From positions 1-43,258 of the forward strand of contig JAHFNO010000012.1 in assembly GCA_023267275.1 (NCBI GenBank): a stretch of DNA of 43,258 nucleotides, in the 5' to 3' direction. Within the stretch, counting starts at the first letter, position 1. Every line of letters begins with the position of its first letter. This stretch comes from Candidatus Nomurabacteria bacterium. Its GTDB lineage: Bacteria > Patescibacteriota > Minisyncoccia > Phycocordibacterales > UBA9973. This document shows positions 7,909-20,675 of this stretch, piece by piece. The notes under the pieces are model-generated. The model saw only the letters and a list, made by a program, of their open reading frames with translations. It was not told where the DNA came from and ran no database searches. A program made the translations under genes and the position numbers.

Positions 7909-9348
7909 CTATTGTAATACGCGCTCAAATTCTTTGCCAGCTTCAATGAGCATAGTATCACTCCCCTTTCCACCAATAAGCTGAAGTCCAAATGGCAAAC
8001 CTATGTTATTTTTTCCGCATGGCATAGAAATTCCAGGAATTTCTGCAATATTAAGCGGCACAGTAAAAATATCTTCGAGGTACATCGATACAGGATCCTT
8101 GGTTTTTTCTCCGATTTTAAATGCTGGTGTTGGAGTAGTTGGTGTCAGAATGATGTCTACACCACCAGCTTGCACGTCAAAAGCAGTATCAAAATTTTTT
8201 CCGATTTCGCGACGAAGATTGCTTGCTTTTCGGTAATACGCATCATAATAACCATGTGAAAGCACATATGTTCCCAATAGAATACGACGGCGTGCTTCGC
8301 GCCCAAATCCTTGTCCACGAGTCTTCATATATACATCAGTAGTCGTCTTTCCAGGAACACGCAAGCCATAACGAATACCATCAAGACGTGTCAAATTTGA
8401 AGATACTTCGGCAAATTGAAGAATATAATAAACAGCAAGCGAATTCGAGAGCAATGGAATTTCAATATCAACAATTTCATGCCCTGCAGATCGTATTTTT
8501 TCAATCGTGTCATTGAAATTTTGCAAGAGCTCCTGGTCGATTCCCTCTCCACCTAGAAAACTCCGTGGAATGCCTATTTTGTATTTCGCATTTTGAGATT
8601 TGAGATTTGAGATTTGAGATTTGAGATCTCGAGACGTTGCATCCATGCTGTCTTTACCAGAAATTGCTTCGAGAAGAATTTCCGCATCACGAATTGTTTT
8701 TGTAATCGGACCAATTTGATCAAATGACGAAGTATCTGCAATAAGCCCGTAACGAGAAACTGTATCATACGTGGGCTTCATACCGATCACTCCGCAAAAC
8801 GCTGCTGGCTGGCGAATTGATCCGCCTGTATCAGAGCCGAGTGCGGCAATTACCATACCTCCTGCCACGGCTGCAGCTGATCCGCCAGAAGTTCCTCCCG
8901 GTACACGAGTCTCATCAATTGGATTTTTAGTAGTGCCATATGCAGAATTCTCAGTAGAGCTTCCCATCGCAAATTCATCCATGTTTGTGCGACCAATAAA
9001 AATAGCACCTACTTTTTTGAGTTTTGCAATAACTGTTGCATCGTATATCGCAACATAATTCTCAAGTATCTTCGAACAAGCTCCAACTTTTTTTCCAGAA
9101 ATCAAAATATTGTCTTTAACCGCAATAGGAATTCCGGTCAAAAGCGTGGCTGTTCCGTCTACAAAACGTTTTTGCGCACTATCAGCTTGCTCAAGTACAT
9201 CGTCAAATACCTCACGAAAGATATTAAGTCGTTCATTGTCATTTTTAATATTCGAGAGACACGCTTCACACAATTGACGCACAGTAAAATCCCCTTGTAC
9301 AAGGGCCTCATGTGTTTTTTCAATTGTCAGATTTTTTATATCTATCAT
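7909..9348 (-). CDS. gatA: Asp-tRNA(Asn)/Glu-tRNA(Gln) amidotransferase subunit A
   Basis: Amidase signature: PIAVKDNI, PGGTSGGSAAAVAGGM, ALGSDTGGSIRQPAAFCGVIGMKPTY. Confidence 0.96.
   Translation of the reverse strand: MIDIKNLTIEKTHEALVQGDFTVRQLCEACLSNIKNDNERLNIFREVFDDVLEQADSAQKRFVDGTATLLTGIPIAVKDNILISGKKVGACSKILENYVAIYDATVIAKLKKVGAIFIGRTNMDEFAMGSSTENSAYGTTKNPIDETRVPGGTSGGSAAAVAGGMVIAALGSDTGGSIRQPAAFCGVIGMKPTYDTVSRYGLIADTSSFDQIGPITKTIRDAEILLEAISGKDSMDATSRDLKSQISNLKSQNAKYKIGIPRSFLGGEGIDQELLQNFNDTIEKIRSAGHEIVDIEIPLLSNSLAVYYILQFAEVSSNLTRLDGIRYGLRVPGKTTTDVYMKTRGQGFGREARRRILLGTYVLSHGYYDAYYRKASNLRREIGKNFDTAFDVQAGGVDIILTPTTPTPAFKIGEKTKDPVSMYLEDIFTVPLNIAEIPGISMPCGKNNIGLPFGLQLIGGKGSDTMLIEAGKEFERVLQ
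8592..8626. repeat. Five perfect heptamers (TTTGAGA)5 inside gatA
   Basis: 35 nt of perfect period-7 repeat; encodes DLKSQISNLKSQ. Confidence 0.97.
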
Positions 9349-9434
9349 ATTGATTGTGTCATCCTGAACTTGATTCAGGATCCATTTTTTAGAAATTAAG
9401 ATTTAGACATTATTCAAGATGACTAAAATTCTGG

Positions 9435-9713
9435 TTACAGAATTTTAGTTACTTTTACAAAACCATCTTGACTATCCGGAGCAGATGCGAGCATGCAAGT
9501 AGTATACGAACCAGTCACAGTTGTCACGATGTCTTCGCGCACTACATTACGAAATATTCCAGGGTCGTTTTCATTTGTTTCTACCTGTACCGTATTGATT
9601 TGATCAATATACCCAAGTATAGAAGTAAGATCATGAAGAAGAGATTCTTCTTCCTCTGGCGGTATATCAAGTTGTGCAAGCATGGCAAGGCGTTTTACAT
9701 CTTTTATATCCAT
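9435..9713 (-). CDS. gatC: Amidotransferase subunit C
   Basis: MDIKDVKRLAMLAQLDIPPEEEESLLHDLTSILGYIDQINTVQVE. Confidence 0.9.
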   Translation of the reverse strand: MDIKDVKRLAMLAQLDIPPEEEESLLHDLTSILGYIDQINTVQVETNENDPGIFRNVVREDIVTTVTGSYTTCMLASAPDSQDGFVKVTKIL

Positions 9714-9797
9714 AACAGAGGCATTATACAGGAATTTTGCCGGTTTACGATATGTTGACAGTACTTATTTGTGTAGTAATATAAAGAAAAAAATACC

Positions 9798-10160
9798 ATG
9801 GCAACGAAACTACAGTTATCGGAAGATTGGTATCTTCCCGATCGTACCCCGAAAGAAAATACAACATATTGCATTAAAACAGAGGTTGCTGCATTTCATT
9901 TTTATTGCCGTTCTGTTTTAGAAGCAAATGAAAATGAAACAATACTCTACGGTAAATTATTTGAAATAACCGAAAAAGAAACAGAACGTCATGATTATGG
10001 CTGGAGAATAATTGTCGTAAACAAGAAAGAACGAAAAGCCTTTAAACTTTTCCTTAAAGAAGAAATTCTGCCTCGAAACCTTGAAGGAGAAAATCGAAAA
10101 ATCATCATCCCGTTTTTTAAGCTCGGAACACTCGCTCCTGAAAATTATCTATTTGTATAA
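9798..10160 (+). CDS. Hypothetical protein (120 aa)
   Basis: Compact ORF followed by hairpin AAGGTTGCCaatcGGCAACCTTTTTT. Confidence 0.6.
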   Translation: MATKLQLSEDWYLPDRTPKENTTYCIKTEVAAFHFYCRSVLEANENETILYGKLFEITEKETERHDYGWRIIVVNKKERKAFKLFLKEEILPRNLEGENRKIIIPFFKLGTLAPENYLFV

Positions 10161-10184
10161 GGTTGCCAATCGGCAACCTTTTTT
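10160..10184 (+). terminator. Intrinsic terminator
   Basis: AAGGTTGCCAATCGGCAACCTTTTTTC. Confidence 0.8.
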
Positions 10185-10335
10185 CATAGCACCTGTGTCC
10201 GTACGAACACAGGTGCTATGAATATAGTCAATTTTGATTAAGCAATATAAGCCTATTTTCAACCCTTGACAAATAGCATTGATAGGTGTATAATATAAGT
10301 AAATTAAAGACTATTTGAAAATGGTTTTAGGTGGT

Positions 10336-10387
10336 TTTGGATTGTTCCCCCGAGGGGCTTTACGGCCTTTGTGGGGAATAATCCAAA
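10336..10387 (+). promoter_or_regulatory. Strong leader hairpin upstream of asparaginase
   Basis: 15-bp stem TTTGGATTGTTCCCC / GGGGAATAATCCAAA with one G-U pair, apical 22 nt; 33 nt before the ATG. Confidence 0.5.
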
Positions 10388-10420
10388 CTAAACAATTTTT
10401 AACCATCTAAAAAATAATAT

Positions 10421-11494
10421 ATGAAAATGAAATTCTGGATTCTGAACACAGGCGGAACATTAGGTATGATTCATGACCAATCTCAAGAGGGTCACCCACT
10501 TGTTCCCGCAAAATCAGCCTCTGAGCTAATGAATGGCATTGCATTGCCGGATGATGTAGAAGTAGTGCTTGTTGATTTTCCAAAGAGGCAAGACTCTACA
10601 AACGTAAGCCACTCTGACAGGGTTCTGATGGGAGAAATGATAGAGGCAGCCTATTTAAACTATGATGCTTTTATTATATTTCATGGAACTGACAGTCTGG
10701 CCGAGACAACATCATTCCTTGCTATGATGTTTAAGAATTCTCTACAAAAACCGTTATATGTTATTGGCGCACAAATGACAAAAGATGAACCAGGATCAGA
10801 GGTTAAGATGCAAATCGAAAATACTCTGAGAGCAGTGAAGGCTTTTGTTAGAAAAGGAATTGTGGGGGTTTATAATCTTTGTGTTACTGATGTGCTTTCA
10901 GGCGCAAGACTCGCAAAGAAAAACGAATCTGACTACAATGCTTTTCACACACCGGGTATGCACGCGGTAGCAAAAGCTTATCCGAATGTAATGCTGTTAA
11001 GCGGATTCCGTAATATGGATGCAAAAACCTTTGTACAAGGACTTCGTCTCGATAAGAAATTTGAGAGAGAAGTTGCAGCCATTCGTGTTTCTGTTGACAC
11101 ACCGCCGTGGGTGCTGGCAGACCTTGTTGAGAAAAAACGCCTAAAAGGTGTAATACTTCAATGTAAGGGAGCAGGTCAAATATCTGATGTAATTTGGGAA
11201 GACGGCGACAGGAAGTATTCCTGGATTGATGCAATCGAGTGGGCAACGAAGGCCGGCATACACGTCGGCATTATATCCCCCTTTGAGGATGGACGTGTAA
11301 ATTTAGATCGCTATGAATTGGGTAAAAAAGTGAAAGCTGCCGGTGGCATAGGTCTTTCAAGTTTAACCCCTGATATGGGCGATGTTAAGTTCAGGATGGC
11401 CATCGCAATGCATCCTAACGATCCTGCTATGATCCAGAAATTCATTGAGACTGATATAATCGGGGAATTATTACCTGGTTACGAAGCTATATGA
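10421..11494 (+). CDS. ansA: L-asparaginase (type I-like)
   Basis: N-terminal LNTGGTLGM, FHGTDSLAETTSFL, YVIGAQMTKDEPGSE, VILQCKGAGQ. Confidence 0.88.
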   Translation: MKMKFWILNTGGTLGMIHDQSQEGHPLVPAKSASELMNGIALPDDVEVVLVDFPKRQDSTNVSHSDRVLMGEMIEAAYLNYDAFIIFHGTDSLAETTSFLAMMFKNSLQKPLYVIGAQMTKDEPGSEVKMQIENTLRAVKAFVRKGIVGVYNLCVTDVLSGARLAKKNESDYNAFHTPGMHAVAKAYPNVMLLSGFRNMDAKTFVQGLRLDKKFEREVAAIRVSVDTPPWVLADLVEKKRLKGVILQCKGAGQISDVIWEDGDRKYSWIDAIEWATKAGIHVGIISPFEDGRVNLDRYELGKKVKAAGGIGLSSLTPDMGDVKFRMAIAMHPNDPAMIQKFIETDIIGELLPGYEAI

Positions 11495-11518
11495 GTAATG
11501 GTATGTGCGAAATCGTTG

Positions 11519-12023
<505 letters not shown>

Positions 12024-12044
12024 AAAATGAAGTATGAAATAAAA

Positions 12045-12545
12045 CTACACGCAAACATAACTTTCCGAGAAAAATTCTATATCATCTGCATTTTTATAAT
12101 CAAGAGGTTTGCTTGACTGTGAAAATACCCAAGGGGCTTCACTGTGAGTTTGAGCAATCATCTGATCAGTACTCCAATCTTTAAATGTCTCGCAAAGATA
12201 GCAAAGAAGTTTATTTTCATATTCATCGAAAACGGCCGGGTCATACTCCGAAAGTGCTTGAAAGCGATTTCTCTTTCCAAACTTAGAACTCTCATCTTCT
12301 GTTTGAATTATAAGATTATTTTTCTCAGCACTTTTTATAATTTTATCTTGCAAATCTGTTGCAAACGGTCCCATTGGAAGACGAATATATGTTTCTCCCG
12401 TCACACTCAATTTACGATCTCGGTAGGAAATAAAATCAAGATAGTAGAAAAGCTTGTTAAGCTTAGTTATGCCCAACTTTTCATTTCCGCACTTCGAAAT
12501 AAAGTACAGTAATGCGTTTGTGTATTTTTCTTTTTTTATCGCCAT
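12045..12545 (-). CDS. Panacea/SocA-like (DUF4065) antitoxin
   Basis: ITKLNKLFYYLDFISYRDRKLSVTGETYIRLPMGPFATDLQDKI is the DUF4065 signature region. Confidence 0.8.
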   Translation of the reverse strand: MAIKKEKYTNALLYFISKCGNEKLGITKLNKLFYYLDFISYRDRKLSVTGETYIRLPMGPFATDLQDKIIKSAEKNNLIIQTEDESSKFGKRNRFQALSEYDPAVFDEYENKLLCYLCETFKDWSTDQMIAQTHSEAPWVFSQSSKPLDYKNADDIEFFSESYVCV

Positions 12546-12679
12546 ATTTTAATTAATACAACTACTGAGAGATAAGAACTTCAACAAATCAGAGTAATCT
12601 TCCGCAGATAATCTGAAAATCAAGGGTTTTTTCAATACTCTTATAGTACCATATACAAAAACCTAGAGCAATTCAGTTG

Positions 12680-14707
<2,028 letters not shown>

Positions 14708-14723
14708 CTAATCCTATCACATA

Positions 14724-15518
14724 CTAACATGCTGGTTCTAAATATTGTTCACTTCCATAAACAGTTGTACCTGTATCAGTTGTTATCCATGCTCGATAAT
14801 ATACAGGCGAGCAACCAGCAGAAAAATCAAAAGTTGTACCATAATATGTATCAGAATAAGAATCAGTATATGTGCCACTGGCACTACCATAATCAACTCC
14901 AACGGTCGTAATAGTTGATCCGCCAGTACCAGTAATTGTTCCGCCCATCGAAGTTGTGTTAGTCGTAACCCCAAGTACCCCTGCACCTCCTCCTGTTCCA
15001 CTTCCCGAAGGATTCGGATAATGCAGACTGAGCGCACGTGTTACAACACGGGCTGTAGGAAACGTACTTGGAATACAATGATACGGATCAGGAGCAAGTA
15101 TTATCTGATTGACATTGTAACCAACAGCGGAAATTTTTGTATTTGAAACACTTCCAACCATGTATGCCTTATCGACAGTGACCTCAACACACTGTTCGAA
15201 ATTCGCAACACGAAATGTATATATTGGAGCACTTGCAGAAGAAATAGAAATAATGGGTCCATTACACGAAGGATCTGTACCAGACCCGCCAAATTGTCCT
15301 TGCTTGTCGAGATACAAACCACACTCGATACCAGTGTCTGCAGCAAAAAATGCCCTGTCAGAATCGTGAGCTTCGAGAGAAAAAACAATTTGTTTATAGG
15401 AAGTAGTGGTGATACCGATAGCAACGAGCAATAAAACACTTGTAAGTAATACTACAAAAAGCAATGCAACCCCTTCTTGTTTTTTTGCTCTAGTGTTTTT
15501 TTGTTCTCGTGTTTTCAT
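14724..15518 (-). CDS. PilX-like minor pilin
   Basis: EGVALLFVVLLTSVLLLVAIGITTTSYKQ N-terminus, in the pilin cluster. Confidence 0.6.
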   Translation of the reverse strand: MKTREQKNTRAKKQEGVALLFVVLLTSVLLLVAIGITTTSYKQIVFSLEAHDSDRAFFAADTGIECGLYLDKQGQFGGSGTDPSCNGPIISISSASAPIYTFRVANFEQCVEVTVDKAYMVGSVSNTKISAVGYNVNQIILAPDPYHCIPSTFPTARVVTRALSLHYPNPSGSGTGGGAGVLGVTTNTTSMGGTITGTGGSTITTVGVDYGSASGTYTDSYSDTYYGTTFDFSAGCSPVYYRAWITTDTGTTVYGSEQYLEPAC

Positions 15519-15522
15519 GATT

Positions 15523-16146
15523 TTAGATATACCAATTATATACACTCTCTACCTGTTCAACGGTTTTTTGTACCGTTCCCTCCATCCAATGCACTGTTAC
15601 CACGATTCTCATCTCATCTGCACTTATAGGTATGAGCATAATGTTACGACTAAACGCAGTTTGTGGCGTTCCAGGAAACCCAGCAATCATACTCGTATAG
15701 TATCCATGTGCCGGAATATAATATATTGGACAAAATCCATCACTCGACACCGTTGTACAATTGAGAATATTACTTGCTGAAGGATATGGATCAGAATTGG
15801 CATAGTTTGTTGCATCAATATCACACGGAGCTGTTGCCGTACATACACTCGCCGTCATCGCAGTGAATGCCGGCCATCCTACCGTACTCTCCGATCCAAC
15901 CCCTGCATTTACCACCGCAGTATCACGCAAAGCTCGCATAAGTTCTACGCCTTCGTCGGCTAGATAATTGGCAACCATTTTATTGCGAGCAGAATGAATA
16001 TTGAGATTGCCTTGTACTGAAACGGTAATCACACCAGCTACGGCAATCGAAAAAATCGTAAGCGCAATAAGCACCTCAACCAATGTAAAACCAGAGGAAT
16101 GTAGTTTTTGATTTTTGATTGTATTATTTTTGCTTATTTTTTTCAT
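15523..16146 (-). CDS. PilV-like type IV pilin/pseudopilin
   Basis: Prepilin motif GFTLVEVLIALTIFSIAVAG. Confidence 0.8.
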   Translation of the reverse strand: MKKISKNNTIKNQKLHSSGFTLVEVLIALTIFSIAVAGVITVSVQGNLNIHSARNKMVANYLADEGVELMRALRDTAVVNAGVGSESTVGWPAFTAMTASVCTATAPCDIDATNYANSDPYPSASNILNCTTVSSDGFCPIYYIPAHGYYTSMIAGFPGTPQTAFSRNIMLIPISADEMRIVVTVHWMEGTVQKTVEQVESVYNWYI

Positions 16147-16253
16147 TGTTCTTTATTCATTGTTCATTTGCTCTTTTGTTTTCATGTGCATTGTTCCTAT
16201 TCGTATTCATTCGCAGATTCGCATCATTCGTATAATTAGCATGTTTATCTTCG

Positions 16254-16925
16254 TTACGAATCAAGTGCACGCAATGTTACCGTTGTTTGAATTGCAAAAT
16301 CAGAACTGTTTGTTCCTGTTGTTACTGTTCCTGCGATGCGAATAACGACTGTTGGCTGACCAGTATCACCACCCGTACCTGTTGGTATTGCCCCACGTAC
16401 AGTAAAGCCTGATCGAGTAGTATCAATAATTACTTCTGGGGGCGAAATACTATTTTCAATACTATAATTCAATCCCCCACTTACCGGATCTTCCTTTCTT
16501 CGTGAAATCGTATTATCAGAGGAAAAAGTATATTTCAACAATTTTCCCTGAAAATCATTCATGAGCAATTCAGCATTTCCAAGCGAGCAGTTTTGAGGAG
16601 TGACCATATCGGTTGTTACATCATACACATCAGGATCACCTTCGTTTTGACAACGAAGATTTGTACTGAGACGAATATTACGTGCCATTTCCTCCATGGT
16701 GAAATTGAGGCTATCCATCACTGTTCTTGTATTTTGATTTACTGCATGTTGTTGCATTGCACCAAGCACTGCATCCATACCAATAGTAATCACGATTGTA
16801 AAAATTGCCATCGCAATCATAACTTCAATCAATGTGAAGCCTTTTGAAGTCGCAATTCGTATATCACGCATCTCGTATCGTGAATACAGAACCCTATTTT
16901 GTTTTTTTGTTTGTGATGTATTCAT
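16254..16925 (-). CDS. PilW/PilJ-like pseudopilin
   Basis: Prepilin motif GFTLIEVMIAMAIFTIVITIG. Confidence 0.8.
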   Translation of the reverse strand: MNTSQTKKQNRVLYSRYEMRDIRIATSKGFTLIEVMIAMAIFTIVITIGMDAVLGAMQQHAVNQNTRTVMDSLNFTMEEMARNIRLSTNLRCQNEGDPDVYDVTTDMVTPQNCSLGNAELLMNDFQGKLLKYTFSSDNTISRRKEDPVSGGLNYSIENSISPPEVIIDTTRSGFTVRGAIPTGTGGDTGQPTVVIRIAGTVTTGTNSSDFAIQTTVTLRALDS

Positions 16926-16961
16926 TTTTTTGATACATGATTTAAGATACAAGAAACAAGA

Positions 16962-17702
16962 TTATGAACACGTTGTTGCTGTGGGATTAAACGCTTTTGT
17001 TTCACAACCATTAAAAACTTGCACCTTGCCCAAATTGTTTATGATGAGTGTTTTTTGCAATACAGGATTGGCAGTGGAAGTAAGCTCGATATAGAGCTTT
17101 TCTACGACAGAATCTGGGGGTGATGCCAGCGTAATTGTACCACTATAATACCCGCTCATTACTGGTGCTGGCCACGGACGAGTGAAAACAATATTCGCGC
17201 TTGCCGCACCACATGTAGTAGGAGAACTTCCCCACCCCACACCACGCACACGGTAACAAATCTTACTGACATAATCTCCAGAATTGATTTTTGTCACCGA
17301 TAAGCATTCATGACCCGGAGTTCCACAGCCGGTAATCGTTGCATCATCATAATACGAATTATGATTGAGGTCTGAAAAATAAATAAATTGTTTGTTGTCG
17401 CCACTTGCTCCGTCGCTTGAAAAATTGACTCCATAACTTGGCGCAACAGTATCGGATGTTCCAAGGAGTGTTGCGGAACTTAGGCCAGAAATCGCAGACT
17501 TTTGTGCTTCTACAATACGGAGAGCGATGTCTTGAGCAAGATTTTCCTGTTCAGTCCTTGCACTAAAACTGTTGAATTGAAAAAGAACAACGGAAGACAT
17601 AATGGCAAAAATTGCGATTACAAAAACGATCTCGACCAGAGTAAATCCGGAGGAAAAAGGTGTTTGGTGTTTGGTATTTGGTGTTTGATTGAAAAAACTC
17701 AT
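16962..17702 (-). CDS. FimT/GspH-like pseudopilin
   Basis: Prepilin motif GFTLVEIVFVIAIFAIMSSVVL. Confidence 0.78.
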   Translation of the reverse strand: MSFFNQTPNTKHQTPFSSGFTLVEIVFVIAIFAIMSSVVLFQFNSFSARTEQENLAQDIALRIVEAQKSAISGLSSATLLGTSDTVAPSYGVNFSSDGASGDNKQFIYFSDLNHNSYYDDATITGCGTPGHECLSVTKINSGDYVSKICYRVRGVGWGSSPTTCGAASANIVFTRPWPAPVMSGYYSGTITLASPPDSVVEKLYIELTSTANPVLQKTLIINNLGKVQVFNGCETKAFNPTATTCS

Positions 17703-18532
17703 AGTATACGACTGAAAAGATTCATAATGCTGACAAAATCGATTGAGCAGAAAAAAGCAACGGCAGTTCCAATCACAAGAAACGGACCGAATGGAATTGC
17801 TGTCTGCATAGAAATTTTTCCCTTATGAAAAAGGGTGGTGACAAGAAGCAACAATATGCTCACTACCGCTCCAATCCAAAATGAAAGCAGAATTGCAGCT
17901 ATCCCAGAAGAAAGTCCGAGCAAAAATCCGATACCCACCATGAGCTTTGCATCTCCGAGGCCCATCCAACGCCCTTTTGAAAAATACCAAAGGAGAACAA
18001 ACGGTGCTGGTAAGAGTATTCCAGAAAGAATATTCCAAAGTGTTGGAAAATGAAGTACAATTGCATCACCAGAAATCATAAACAGACCCACAAATGCAAT
18101 ACTCAAAAAAAGCGAGACGAGCGGATCGGGCAAAATCTTGTGTCGCAAATCATATACTGAAAGTACAACAAGGGTGCAGAAAACAAATGCATAAAATGCA
18201 AACAGAATTGTAAACAGGAGTGGTGTACCAATGAGCAAATAGGAAAAACGGTAATAGAGAAGCACAAAAAGTATTCCAGTGATTGTCTCTACTATTGGAT
18301 ACTGCCAAGAAATGGGCGCATAACATACCGTGCACTTCCCCTTCTGTGTAATCCAGCTGCCGATTGGAATCATTGCTGTCCAATGCAATTGTTTTCCGCA
18401 AGAAAAGCACATTGAACGCCCACCGAGTGTGCGGCCGCTGTTGTACCGAAGAATAACTACGTTCAAAAAACTTCCAATGATGGCTCCAAAGAAAAATACA
18501 GTGATTGCAATTGCAGTATCAATAATTTGCAT
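17699..18532 (-). CDS. pilD: Prepilin peptidase / N-methyltransferase
   Basis: GSFLNVVILR, CFSCGKQL...CTVCYAPISWQYPIVE, LGDAKLMVGIGFLLG. Confidence 0.93.
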   Translation of the reverse strand: MQIIDTAIAITVFFFGAIIGSFLNVVILRYNSGRTLGGRSMCFSCGKQLHWTAMIPIGSWITQKGKCTVCYAPISWQYPIVETITGILFVLLYYRFSYLLIGTPLLFTILFAFYAFVFCTLVVLSVYDLRHKILPDPLVSLFLSIAFVGLFMISGDAIVLHFPTLWNILSGILLPAPFVLLWYFSKGRWMGLGDAKLMVGIGFLLGLSSGIAAILLSFWIGAVVSILLLLVTTLFHKGKISMQTAIPFGPFLVIGTAVAFFCSIDFVSIMNLFSRIL

Positions 18533-18585
18533 ATGATTTTCTTATCAAATTGTACCATAGATATACTCAAACATTCTCTGTGAAT

Positions 18586-18631
18586 GTGTAAAAAACAAAG
18601 CCCCGCAAATGCGGGGCTTTGTTTTTTACAC
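18586..18631. terminator. 21-bp perfect hairpin between the major pilin gene and pilD
   Basis: GTGTAAAAAACAAAGCCCCGC AAAT GCGGGGCTTTGTTTTTTACAC. Confidence 0.9.
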
Positions 18632-18638
18632 ACGAAGC

Positions 18639-19163
18639 TTAGTTACAAGTATATGCGGGTGAACCACCTGAACCCATATTAGAAAAAGCAGAAGTGATTG
18701 TCGTAGAACCAGTAATAGCTGGTCCTGATACTGGAGCAGCACCTGTGTAATCTACACAGTAAGAACCAGTAGTTGTTGAAGCAGCAAATGTCCATTTACC
18801 ACTTGTAGAGGGGATTGATCCATCCCAAGTGTAGGCATATACAGTTCCTGTAGGAAGACCTGAAATCAAACTACGCAAACTATTGCTTGCAACGGTGTCT
18901 TGAAATAGATCAACGACAGGTGAAGTCGCAGCTGTGATAGCTGTAGCCGTAGGTGATGTAAATGTTGTAGTTGAAATAGTTCCTGAAGGAGTCCAAAGCT
19001 GTGCTTGTGCGCGCATCGATGAGAGCTGAGCAAGAGTCTTTGAATTGTTTGCCTTATCACGAGCAGATCCAAGTGATGTGAGCACGATTGTTGCCAAAAT
19101 ACCGATAATGGCGATTACGACAAGCAATTCAATGAGGGTAAAACCTTTTTGTGAATTTCGCAT
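18639..19163 (-). CDS. pilA: Major type IV pilin
   Basis: MRNSQKGFTLIELLVVIAIIGILATIVLTSLGSARDKA. Confidence 0.92.
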   Translation of the reverse strand: MRNSQKGFTLIELLVVIAIIGILATIVLTSLGSARDKANNSKTLAQLSSMRAQAQLWTPSGTISTTTFTSPTATAITAATSPVVDLFQDTVASNSLRSLISGLPTGTVYAYTWDGSIPSTSGKWTFAASTTTGSYCVDYTGAAPVSGPAITGSTTITSAFSNMGSGGSPAYTCN

Positions 19164-19330
19164 AGTAAAAATAAGTAATTAATAATAAAGCGACTAGCTA
19201 TTTTGTAATGGTTGAATTATACCACCCGTAAACGATAAACCACAAGAACATGAAATCACAAGAACATAAAAACAATGGGACGGAAATTACTTCTTATTTT
19301 CATGTTTTATTGTTCTCGTGTTCTAGTGTT

Positions 19331-20536
19331 CTATTGAATACTTGATGCAATATTGTAAATCGGCACCAAAATCGACGTGAGAAGGACTCCTACGCCCAGA
19401 CCGAGCACTACGATCATGACCGGTTCGATGAGTCCGACAAGTGTGTCTATGGCATCATCCACTTCACGCTTATAGAATTGTGCCGACATTTTCAAAATTG
19501 TTGAAAGTCCACCAGTCTCCTCACCCACTTTCACCATTTGCACCATGATCTGCGGAATACGATCAGTATGTTTGCCGAGTGAATCCGAAAGAGAACTACC
19601 GGCTTTTACATCTTCTGCGGCACCAAGCAATATCTGTTCAAAAATACGACTACCCACGATTTTTCCAGTAATTTCGATTGATCGCACAATAGAAATTCCA
19701 GATGAGAGCATTGTACTCATGTTGTCAGCAACACGCGAAAGATAGAGCTTCGTATACAAATTGCCAAGTACTGGTATGGCAAGTCGCGTACCATCTAAAT
19801 ATACTTTGCCTTTTTCGGTTTGTGATAAATAGTACACGTACATACCAGCGAATACCAAAATGATAAGAATGAAAATACCATAATCAACAAAGAAGTTGGA
19901 AATACCGATGACTACCTGCGTATACACTGGAACAATTTGTCCTGATGATTGAATGATTGCTGAAAGCTTTGGGATAACGAGTACAAACATCAGCGTCATC
20001 ACCACAAAAAACACTCCAATGACGAATGCCGGATAGATAAGCGCATTTTTCGTCTTTGAATTCAATGCATACTGACGATCGAGATATTCGGCAAGATAGG
20101 AAAAAACTTGATTGAGCTTTCCTGATTCTTCACCAGCCTTTACCATGTTCACATAAAAATCTGAGAATACGGTCGGATGCTTTGCGAGTGCCCCAGAAAT
20201 TGCCATACCTGCTTGCACGTCATCGGTAACCGTTACCAACTTGCGTTTGAGGAGTGCGTTCTCTGTATTTTCGGCAAGCATACTAAATGCTTTCAAGGCA
20301 GACACCTGTGCATCAAAGAGAATAGAAACCTGACGGGAAAGAATCACGATATCGCGTTGTGGAATATGCTCGAAAAGATCCATTTTAAAAATAGATTTCC
20401 TTTCCGCGTCATTGATCGAGACAACAATAAAACCTCGACGTTGCAATGCGGCAATCGCAAGATCCTTGTTCGGTGCGTCAATAACGCCTTCCTTCTTTTC
20501 GCCCGTACTGGTAACTGCTTTGTAGTTGAATGTCAT
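19331..20536 (-). CDS. pilC: Type IV pilus inner membrane platform protein PilC
   Basis: 401 aa GspF/PilC family: FSYLAEYLDRQYALNSKTKNALIYPAFV, VGEETGGLSTILKMSAQFYKREVDDAI. Confidence 0.92.
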   Translation of the reverse strand: MTFNYKAVTSTGEKKEGVIDAPNKDLAIAALQRRGFIVVSINDAERKSIFKMDLFEHIPQRDIVILSRQVSILFDAQVSALKAFSMLAENTENALLKRKLVTVTDDVQAGMAISGALAKHPTVFSDFYVNMVKAGEESGKLNQVFSYLAEYLDRQYALNSKTKNALIYPAFVIGVFFVVMTLMFVLVIPKLSAIIQSSGQIVPVYTQVVIGISNFFVDYGIFILIILVFAGMYVYYLSQTEKGKVYLDGTRLAIPVLGNLYTKLYLSRVADNMSTMLSSGISIVRSIEITGKIVGSRIFEQILLGAAEDVKAGSSLSDSLGKHTDRIPQIMVQMVKVGEETGGLSTILKMSAQFYKREVDDAIDTLVGLIEPVMIVVLGLGVGVLLTSILVPIYNIASSIQ

Positions 20537-20621
20537 AGCAAATGAGTATTAAGTATACGGTATATAGTATACAGTATGGAATACTTGTGTGCATCATATT
20601 TATGCACTGTGTGCATAATAA

Positions 20622-20651
20622 AAACCCGTCTCATTTTTTTGAGACGGGTTT
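20622..20651. terminator. Bidirectional hairpin terminator
   Basis: AAACCCGTCTCAttttttTGAGACGGGTTT. Confidence 0.75.
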
Positions 20652-20675
20652 GCAATTATCCTATACACACATTTT

